A stretch of DNA of 34,425 bases from positions 1-34,425 of the IMG/VR virus record IMGVR_UViG_3300031638_000007, one strand, 5' to 3'. Positions 28,937 to 34,425 of this stretch are shown here, one piece after another. Origin of the DNA: a virus. Each line of letters begins with the position of its first letter. The first letter of the stretch is position 1. The translations under genes and the position numbers were made by a program. Under the pieces are notes generated by a model. It saw nothing but the letters and a program-made list of their open reading frames with translations. It did no database searches and was not told where the DNA came from.

Positions 28937-29353
28937 TTAACTTCCTATAATTGATTGATAATTGATAAAAACAGGCACTATTAACCAAGACGCATCACGC
29001 GAGCCTGAACCGCGAGACACTGATTTTATTTGTAACTTAACACTGTTATATGTCAACTCACCTCTGGCAAAGTGCGTAGCCAGTAAATCTGCTTGCGTAA
29101 AAGCTTCGCCTTTACCTTGATCAATTGGCGCAATAATATCAACTTGATATATTCCAATGTGATCCTCTGCGCTAGTATTACCAATACCAATTGCGATTGT
29201 ATCAGACGGTAATAAGGTCGGCCTTATAAATAAAGTCCCGATTACTGGCTGATAGTCTATGTTTTCCCATGCCACTGAAATGGAATTAGCTACAGCATAG
29301 GTATTTAATTTAGTATCTAGTGCCGCAGAAATATCTAAAAATGATGTACTCAT
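28937..29353 (-). CDS. Tail terminator protein (gpU-like)
   Basis: The 138-aa product has IDYQPVIGTLFIRPTLLPSD, IYQVDIIAPIDQGKGEAFTQ and a C-terminal SASWLIVPV-like strand. This corresponds to DUF4128/lambda gpU-type proteins that cap the tail tube and bind the head connector. It overlaps the upstream connector gene by 4 nt and is followed by the tube gene. Confidence 0.78.
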   Translation of the reverse strand: MSTSFLDISAALDTKLNTYAVANSISVAWENIDYQPVIGTLFIRPTLLPSDTIAIGIGNTSAEDHIGIYQVDIIAPIDQGKGEAFTQADLLATHFARGELTYNSVKLQIKSVSRGSGSRDASWLIVPVFINYQSIIGS

Positions 29354-29763
29354 TTAACTTTTCCAGCCTGTCGTTCAATTTCGCGCTCAAACTCAGCAGC
29401 AGTTACTCCCACCATTCCTGCTGGTGCTTGCGTAGAGTAATTTCCATTTTCTACAAGCTGTGCATAAGGTAAATTATTAGCCATATAAATTGTGTCCTCA
29501 AGCGAAGCCTTTCCTACACCTCGTTGAATCTTAAATTTACTTTCTGAGTTTATTTTATTTAAAGGACTATTGTCATCCATTGATAAAATACCTATTGGCG
29601 GTTTATTAACGTCTATTTGCCAATTACCTTTTAGTCTACCTGTTACAACAGGTGTTCTTTTTATAATCCTACCAAACAAGTTAATAGTCGTGCCTCTAAA
29701 TATTTTTTCAGCATTCTTACCAGCTTTTTTTGTGAAGTCGTTAAGTTCTGAGTTGAAGCTCAT
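29350..29763 (-). CDS. HK97 gp10-like neck / tail completion protein
   Basis: The 137-aa product has IINLFGRII-type and KRTPVVTGRLKGNWQIDV, the conserved TPVxTGxLxxxW of HK97 gp10-like proteins, and the end LPYAQLVENGNYSTQAPAGM. It joins head and tail. It starts inside the head closure gene (23-nt overlap), with GGTGAT upstream. Confidence 0.82.
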   Translation of the reverse strand: MSFNSELNDFTKKAGKNAEKIFRGTTINLFGRIIKRTPVVTGRLKGNWQIDVNKPPIGILSMDDNSPLNKINSESKFKIQRGVGKASLEDTIYMANNLPYAQLVENGNYSTQAPAGMVGVTAAEFEREIERQAGKVK

Positions 29764-30097
29764 ACATCACCGCCGTTCCTGCTGGATTAACTGGCTTAAC
29801 AGCTAAAACTTGATAACCAATAGAATTCACTGTCACAAGGTCACTTACTTCTGGCACATTACCAGCAGACATTATACAGCGTCTATCTGATGCAATTACA
29901 AACACACCATCTATTCTAGCATCGCTAAAATTCAACAAAACACCTTTAGCACTATAAGCAGTTGTTGAACCGCCTGACTTAACGCCAGTAACAGGGTTAA
30001 AACTACCGTTATTATTGTCGTGCAGCCAGCTTACATTCTGACCTTTATCAGTCAGTAGTTTAGTTGCTGTATTTTTAAGCCCGACATAAAAACTCAT
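29741..30097 (-). CDS. Head closure / head-tail connector protein
   Basis: The 118-aa product has the pattern of small beta-barrel stopper proteins: AKGVLLNFSDARIDG, VPEVSDLVTVNSIGYQVLAV and KPVNPAGTAVMYELQLRT. Such proteins cap the portal-adaptor channel after packaging. It overlaps the upstream adaptor gene by 4 nt. GGTGA precedes the ATG. Confidence 0.72.
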   Translation of the reverse strand: MSFYVGLKNTATKLLTDKGQNVSWLHDNNNGSFNPVTGVKSGGSTTAYSAKGVLLNFSDARIDGVFVIASDRRCIMSAGNVPEVSDLVTVNSIGYQVLAVKPVNPAGTAVMYELQLRT

Positions 30098-30573
30098 CGT
30101 CTAGTCACCGTAAAACTAAGTCCACCGCTCATATTCGTTAGTTTTCTTTCTAACGCTTTAATCTTTAAATTGTAAACAAAAGGCGCAGCACTATCGGCAT
30201 ATTCGACTTCGATAGCGTCAACCTTTTCCTTTTTAGTAGCTCTTGCCACTGTAGCTAATGGGTCTTCACCAGTATCTATAGCTAAAGCAACCTCACATTG
30301 GAGGTCGATTAATAATTTTGGTATTTCTGTTGAAAGGTAATTCCAGCCATCGATATAAACATCATTTCTAGGCCATTGCATTGTTTGTTCTTTTGTTTGT
30401 TTAGTTCCAACAAAAGATAATTGTTCAACGTATATAGCAGCATTTAATAATAACTTAGCAGCTACACCTGTGACGGTTATTCCATGATCTGCTGCATATG
30501 TTGCAAAATCAGCATCAGACACATAGGAATTGGCATTAGCAACAATAGTTCCATTTTCGACAATAGTAGTCAT
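30094..30573 (-). CDS. Head-tail adaptor with DnaT-like domain
   Basis: The 159-aa product has NANSYVSDADFATYAADHG and MQWPRNDVYIDG with a helical core. This pattern is annotated in phage genomes as DnaT-like ssDNA-binding, yet the gene is always in the connector cluster after the coat gene. I therefore take it as the gp6/gp15-like adaptor that binds the portal ring rather than a replication protein. It starts in a TAATG overlap with an 18-aa gene. Confidence 0.75.
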   Translation of the reverse strand: MTTIVENGTIVANANSYVSDADFATYAADHGITVTGVAAKLLLNAAIYVEQLSFVGTKQTKEQTMQWPRNDVYIDGWNYLSTEIPKLLIDLQCEVALAIDTGEDPLATVARATKKEKVDAIEVEYADSAAPFVYNLKIKALERKLTNMSGGLSFTVTRR

Positions 30574-30629
30574 TAATATTCAACCTTTTTGGGTTTTTTA
30601 ACTGGTTTTGTCTTCTTATATTTTGCCAT
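30573..30629 (-). CDS. 18-aa basic microprotein
   Basis: The ORF reads MAKYKKTKPVKKPKKVEY: eight Lys in 18 residues. It has a good RBS (AGGTGA, 6 nt before ATG) and its stop overlaps the adaptor start (TAATG). It may be a true peptide that binds DNA or the capsid or may only couple translation to the adaptor gene. It sits right after the coat gene terminator. Confidence 0.5.
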   Translation of the reverse strand: MAKYKKTKPVKKPKKVEY

Positions 30630-30644
30630 TATTATCACCTATAG

Positions 30645-30674
30645 AAAAGGCTGCCAGCTTTTACACTGACAGCC
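30645..30674 (-). terminator. Rho-independent terminator after the coat gene
   Basis: On the minus strand, GGCTGTCAG (30674-30666) pairs with CTGGCAGCC (30657-30649) over 9 bp with one G-U, with an 8-nt loop, followed by TTTTC. It begins 7 bp after the coat stop. Partial termination here would give more coat than connector mRNA. Confidence 0.85.
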
Positions 30675-30681
30675 AATTATA

Positions 30682-31845
30682 CTAGCCTAGTAACAAAGCA
30701 GTATGCTCAGGCTTGATGTTTTTAACACCCCAAGCCAAACCGACTTCATAACGAACTTTTCTATAGCCTTTGTACATAGCAAATTCCATAGACATTCCAG
30801 AGCGAGGGTCAGTGATTACAATTACGTCAGTAGCCATATCACCTTCGCTAGGTCGTGCAGGAGCGCGAGCAGCTAATACTAAAGCAGATCGTGAAAAGCA
30901 CATATTGCGAGTAGCAGCAGCTACAACAGTAATTGCAACATTAGCACCAGCAATAGCCTTTTGCAGACCGTTAGCACCAATAGTAACAACGTCACCAGTC
31001 GCAGGGTTAGCGCCAGCAAATACAGCAGAAGTAACAACATACTGGTTGGTATCACCAGCAAAAGTAATTACATCACCAGCAACTAGACTACCCGTTCCTG
31101 TAGCATTTTGCAGACCAAAGCTATTAGCTCCAATTGCATAACCAGCGTTGTTAGTCTTACCACCAGCCATTGCTCCAACCGCAGGAGTTAGGATTTGTGC
31201 AGACTCGCGAAGAGGCATACCAGCAACATCTAACAATACGCCTTGACGTAATAGACTGTCAGTGCCAGCAGAATTAACCGCAGACTGTTTGCCAATCATG
31301 TTAGCGCCAGCAGTTGTATCGATTACTAGTTGTGGGTCAATGTCACCGCCATTATCTTTCAAGATTTTACGGGCAAGTGAAGCACCAGTATAATCGTTAG
31401 CAGTTCCGAAAGGAGTAGTCCCAGCAACACCTACAGCGCGAGAAAATGTAGCTTGTAATCCAGCTAAGTCAGTTTCAACTTCATTAACAACAGATCGAAT
31501 TGCTTGTGCAATCTTCTGAGCGCGAACACTCGTATAGCCAATGCCAGAATTTAATTTTAATTGGTCATCACCAATAAAACCAAAGTTAGCTGCGCGTGAC
31601 TTAGTAATTACTATGTCAGTTGAGCCGGAAGTTTGACCAGTAGGGTCTGGAGTTGTCATCGCAGGCGTAATATCTGCAACATTACCAGCAGGTTCTACGT
31701 CTATGCGGATATTTTGACCAACACCAGCAGTTGCAGCGGATGCGTTCATTGTTACAGAAGGAATTAAGCCCGTAAGCTCTCGTGATACAACGTCTAGTGC
31801 TTCATAAATGTCGGGCACTAACGCTGTGATTGTATTTTCAGCCAT
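30682..31845 (-). CDS. Major capsid protein, P22 coat (gp5)-like
   Basis: The 387-aa product matches the P22 coat family of the HK97 fold. It has TALVPDIYEALDVVSRELTG at the start, then TMNASAATAGVGQNIRIDV, NFGFIGDDQLKLNSGIGYT, and the C-terminal DVIVITDPRSGMSMEFAMYK. The length fits, although P22 gp5 is a little longer (about 430 aa), so the inserted domain may be reduced. It is made in bulk and followed by a terminator. The scaffold gene is upstream, as in P22. Confidence 0.92.
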   Translation of the reverse strand: MAENTITALVPDIYEALDVVSRELTGLIPSVTMNASAATAGVGQNIRIDVEPAGNVADITPAMTTPDPTGQTSGSTDIVITKSRAANFGFIGDDQLKLNSGIGYTSVRAQKIAQAIRSVVNEVETDLAGLQATFSRAVGVAGTTPFGTANDYTGASLARKILKDNGGDIDPQLVIDTTAGANMIGKQSAVNSAGTDSLLRQGVLLDVAGMPLRESAQILTPAVGAMAGGKTNNAGYAIGANSFGLQNATGTGSLVAGDVITFAGDTNQYVVTSAVFAGANPATGDVVTIGANGLQKAIAGANVAITVVAAATRNMCFSRSALVLAARAPARPSEGDMATDVIVITDPRSGMSMEFAMYKGYRKVRYEVGLAWGVKNIKPEHTALLLG

Positions 31846-31865
31846 TTCTAATTACCTATAATAAA

Positions 31866-32519
31866 TTATGTGATTTCAGCTTTACCAGAACGCATTTCTT
31901 TTGAGAATGCCATCTGTTCTACTGGGTTTAATGCCGCAAATTCGGCTCGTGATACTACTTTTGCAGCACCGCTGCCATTATTGTTGCCAGTAGCACTGCC
32001 ACCCGACGAATCAACACCATCTATTAGAAAATCATAGTCTGGATTTTTTTGCACTTCTAACTTTAAATCTGCCATTGTAGAAACTGTTAGATTTCCGTTT
32101 GAATCTGTAATTCTAATGCCATCATCGGTAAATTTAAACCTAGACATTAACTCTTTTGCCAGTAATTTAGCCCGTCTTGTGTCTTTCGTCAAGTCATTGG
32201 CTAACTCGTAGGCTGATTTAGTTTCTTCACTTCTCGCAGCCTTTTCTTTGCCAGCTAGTATTTCTTGGGTTAAAGCCTCGCGTTCTAATTCTGAACTTTT
32301 GTATAACTGTTCAAAATCATTAGCTGCTCTAAGCCTTTCCTTTTCTTCTGATGCTGCTTTAGCCTCTGCCGCTTTAGTATGTTTGTTAGATTCGTTAATC
32401 TTTGCTTTTAGCCTGTCATTATCAGCTATAATTGCATCTAACTTTTCTTGCAAAGCAATAGTAGGATCAACACCATCATCTTTAACATCGTCTTCAATCA
32501 CTTCGTTTTCTTCTGACAT
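31866..32519 (-). CDS. Scaffolding protein
   Basis: The 217-aa product is highly charged and helical: an acidic start (MSEENEVIEDDVKDDGVDPT), a long coiled coil (residues ~25-105, rich in Glu/Lys/Ala), then a small domain and a C-terminal NPVEQMAFSKEMRSGKAEIT. The layout and place immediately before the coat gene are those of phage scaffolds, which guide coat assembly and then leave. The basic C-terminal end could bind the coat as in P22. Confidence 0.85.
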   Translation of the reverse strand: MSEENEVIEDDVKDDGVDPTIALQEKLDAIIADNDRLKAKINESNKHTKAAEAKAASEEKERLRAANDFEQLYKSSELEREALTQEILAGKEKAARSEETKSAYELANDLTKDTRRAKLLAKELMSRFKFTDDGIRITDSNGNLTVSTMADLKLEVQKNPDYDFLIDGVDSSGGSATGNNNGSGAAKVVSRAEFAALNPVEQMAFSKEMRSGKAEIT

Positions 32520-32560
32520 TTCTACTCCTAGCCACTGGCTAAATTATGTGCAACTTGCAC

Positions 32561-33574
32561 TTAAAACGCTAAAGGGTTTAATTTCTTTAGCTCTGGTAAT
32601 GTATAAATCTTCCCAGACTTATCCGTAAATTTACCTATTGATAATTTACCACTATCAAATAGCTTTGCTCGTTCTTCACCTAACACTTCAATTCTGACTG
32701 ATTTGTTTTGGTCTTTTAGCCAACCGCCATAAGTTCTATTAGCTGGAACGGAACCATTAATACTAGCTCGCTCACCGATAATTTCAGAACCTAAATCATA
32801 TTCTGGGTTTACTTTAGGAACTGCAACACTTCGACAATTCCAGTGTAGTTTAGGTAGTGGGCCTGTGTTTAATGGGTATTTATTACCGTCAAGACTTGCA
32901 CAAGTAATAGATGTTTTACCATCGAGCGTAGCTGTAAACTCCCAGCCGTCTATAACGTCATCATTAGCTAAATAAGTTTCTTTTCTTGCTTGCTCACCCA
33001 TATGCCCTGTAGTTGTTTTAACTAAAGTAGCTGCTTGGCTTTCAAACTGAGTACCAACAAGCCCTGTTATATCGTCAACAATTTCATCAGTAGTTTTACC
33101 TAGCAAAGCGCCATCACGTAACATTTGCCCTACTTGCTTTGATTTATTCTTGCTAAAGCTTTTAACTGCTTCGTCAATAGTAATGCCTTCTGTTGATTTG
33201 CCAGATATTAGCTTCATTGGCACTTTAGTGATTACGGCTTTTATCTGACGTAGTGATGCAGGATTAACAGTTTCAGCAGCAGTCAAGGCAAGTAACGCTT
33301 CACGCGCAAAATCAGCCTCATCTTTGCCAAAGTCATTTAAACCTTTAATCATTTCTGAACCGTATTGATTAACATAGGTAGTCGTTACTTTTTCTAACTG
33401 CTTGGCTAATGCTACTGCCCTGACGTTTTCATAATCTGACTTTATCTTTTTGGCTAAATCTTTTGACAGCCTATTTAAATACTTAACTAACCTTTTTGCT
33501 TCGCCAGCAGAATAACGCTCTATTAATATCTGGCGCAAAGTTAATGAATCAATTAACCCAGTATTGCTAGACAT
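32561..33574 (-). CDS. MuF/SPP1 gp7-like minor head protein (complete copy)
   Basis: The 337-aa product has a helical N-terminal half and the MuF core: FESQAATLVKTTTGHMGEQA, TLDGKTSITCASLDG and LPKLHWNCRSVAVPKV. The cysteine and CxxLDG/HxNCR signature is typical of this family. Such proteins enter the head through the portal and are involved in morphogenesis or ejection. In some phages the C-terminus is a toxin; here it ends with a short tail (KIYTLPELKKLNPLAF) and no toxin domain is seen. The start overlaps the portal stop. Confidence 0.9.
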   Translation of the reverse strand: MSSNTGLIDSLTLRQILIERYSAGEAKRLVKYLNRLSKDLAKKIKSDYENVRAVALAKQLEKVTTTYVNQYGSEMIKGLNDFGKDEADFAREALLALTAAETVNPASLRQIKAVITKVPMKLISGKSTEGITIDEAVKSFSKNKSKQVGQMLRDGALLGKTTDEIVDDITGLVGTQFESQAATLVKTTTGHMGEQARKETYLANDDVIDGWEFTATLDGKTSITCASLDGNKYPLNTGPLPKLHWNCRSVAVPKVNPEYDLGSEIIGERASINGSVPANRTYGGWLKDQNKSVRIEVLGEERAKLFDSGKLSIGKFTDKSGKIYTLPELKKLNPLAF

Positions 33575-34425
33575 TAGACGGGGCTAACAGCCTCAGCATC
33601 ACCAATAATATCTTCTTCTTCACGCTCAATTTCACCAGCCTTTCGTAGTGTCATCCTTACATCTTCTGGTGCAATTACACCTCTATCCATTAACTGAATT
33701 TTAGCCATTAACATTTGTGGGTTAATAGTTTTATCGTAAAAATCATCGTTAATTTTATATTCAGGCTCTACTGTCAAGCCCATGTAATTTGCAACCCAGC
33801 TTAATGAAAGCTCTATCGCATCTGATGCATTTTGTACAATATTAGTTAATACTGAATTATCGCCAGCGTGTTTAATCCTTGCAGCTTCTGCCGTTTCAGC
33901 TTGACCACCTGCTTCAATCATTCTTGCGCCAATACTAACCATTTGTTCTTCTTTCATTTTCATTGCTTCATAAGCTGCGCCATTACTTGCAGCTTGCAGT
34001 AAAGCAGCAGAGCCACCGCCTGTTGTCGCTATACCTCGTCTTGCACCGACTTCGATTCCGTTAGGATTTAATGCTTCAAACTCAGCAGCAGAAGTATTGC
34101 CAGTATCAATATGCAGCATTGGCTGGCCATGTAAAAATACACCTTCCTCATAATCGGCACTGTTACGATAATGCCCAATGTTAATTTCGGCAATGTCATA
34201 TAAGGCAGCATCATCTACAGCAGGGTCGTTTGAGTATGTTCCTGCAATCACTATCGGGATATAATTTAACCTTAAACCGTTAGCTCTAGGCTGAAATGAA
34301 TCAACCAATATGTCATCACGGTATAGTTCTTGCGTGTAGATTCCATCAACTAACTTTAGAACCCTGAATTGCTTTTCGGTTTCTTGGGAAAACTCATCAT
34401 GCTTTAGCTCGTAAGTTTCCATTAA
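33284..34425. repeat. Right copy of the diverged 1142-bp terminal repeat
   Basis: Equivalent of 1-1142 without gaps at about 94% identity. It holds the beginning of the complete MuF gene and most of the C-terminal two-thirds of the second portal allele. The differences are spread evenly, with a denser patch near 34243-34264. Confidence 0.95.
33574..34425 (-). CDS. Portal protein, C-terminal part (right-end allele, cut by window edge)
   Basis: The 283 codons to the window edge correspond to the C-terminal 283 residues of the complete portal at 291-1658. The alleles differ at about 13 residues, e.g. ELEHDVYS against ELKHDEFS and ANGSTLKYIP against ANGLRLNYIP. The frame is still open at base 34425, so the missing N-terminus lies outside the window and in a circular map would be that of the left copy. 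It is the same gene from a related strain, not a second portal. Confidence 0.88.
   Translation of the reverse strand, partial: LMETYELKHDEFSQETEKQFRVLKLVDGIYTQELYRDDILVDSFQPRANGLRLNYIPIVIAGTYSNDPAVDDAALYDIAEINIGHYRNSADYEEGVFLHGQPMLHIDTGNTSAAEFEALNPNGIEVGARRGIATTGGGSAALLQAASNGAAYEAMKMKEEQMVSIGARMIEAGGQAETAEAARIKHAGDNSVLTNIVQNASDAIELSLSWVANYMGLTVEPEYKINDDFYDKTINPQMLMAKIQLMDRGVIAPEDVRMTLRKAGEIEREEEDIIGDAEAVSPV

Noticed and set aside
30094-30573. Reading the DnaT-like gene as a replication protein
   Set aside because: It lies in the head-tail connector cluster with overlaps to connector genes; the DnaT-like label is a family name only.
30770-31141. Open frame of 123 aa on the plus strand across the coat gene
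   Set aside because: It is antisense to a clear coat gene, has no RBS and arises from the codon use of the real frame. The same applies to plus-strand frames at 21201-21638, 26881-27189 and 32248-32628.
1-34425. Direct terminal repeats as a packaging feature
   Set aside because: The two ends differ at about 6% of positions, while packaged terminal repeats are copies of one molecule and should be identical.
1-34425. tRNA genes, CRISPR arrays, insertion sequences, attachment sites
   Set aside because: Looked for by eye on both strands; no cloverleaf-like stretch, regularly spaced repeat array, transposase or integrase was seen.

Overview
The window is a near-complete genome of a tailed phage with a long non-contractile (siphovirus) lambda-type tail. 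It is AT-rich, with small tightly packed genes. Its head looks P22/HK97-fold: DUF4055-type portal, PBSX-like large terminase, MuF-type minor head protein and a P22 gp5-like coat. Its tail carries the lambda order gpG/GT, tape measure, M, L, K, I, J. The host cannot be fixed from sequence alone. A P22-Cro-like regulator, Erf/YqaJ recombination, O/P-like replication genes, NinG and an M15 endolysin point to a Gram-negative, probably proteobacterial host. No integrase, CI-type repressor, tRNA, rRNA or CRISPR array was seen. The first and last 1142 bases are the same locus at about 94% identity, so this reads as a circular map of about 33.3 kb whose two ends come from two related strains.

Layout. 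On the minus strand, 1-3.2 kb holds the start of the MuF gene, the portal, both terminase subunits and a ParB-like fragment. From 3.4 to 4.4 kb is the lysis cassette (holin-like protein, small proteins, M15 peptidase). From 4.5 to 11.1 kb is a leftward early region of about 20 small genes, including NinG, an SSB-tailed protein, an HNH homing endonuclease and an O/P-like replication pair with tandem 11-bp repeats that look like an origin. At 11.1-11.2 kb is a divergent control region. From 11.2 to 13.6 kb a rightward operon carries cro-like, two small genes, a terminator, a small gene, erf, a YqaJ exonuclease and two small membrane or exported proteins. From 13.7 to 33.6 kb, again on the minus strand and listed here in reverse of transcription, come a metallophosphoesterase, tail-fibre and tip genes, gpJ-I-K-L-M, tape measure, gpG/GT with a frameshift, tail tube, connectors, coat, scaffold, MuF and the start of the second portal copy.

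Regulation. The clearest non-coding signal is a distributed early regulon. Four leftward promoters (near 5.3, 8.0, 10.6 and 11.1 kb) share the same 17-bp operator TGTAAAGTTTTTTTACA (one copy has one mismatch). In each, the operator supplies the -35 box and sits exactly 17 bp from a -10 box. The same TGTAAA/TTTACA half-sites build the rightward promoter of the cro-like gene, whose predicted start is the A of its ATG, implying a leaderless message. The small Cro-like protein is the obvious candidate to bind all of these.

Other points of note are a classic -1 slippery heptamer in the tail chaperone gene, a duplicated gpJ-end/fibre-start module with a zincin-like gene between the copies, a structured leader before the replication genes, three recurrent intergenic hairpins, and several very small genes with good ribosome binding sites.
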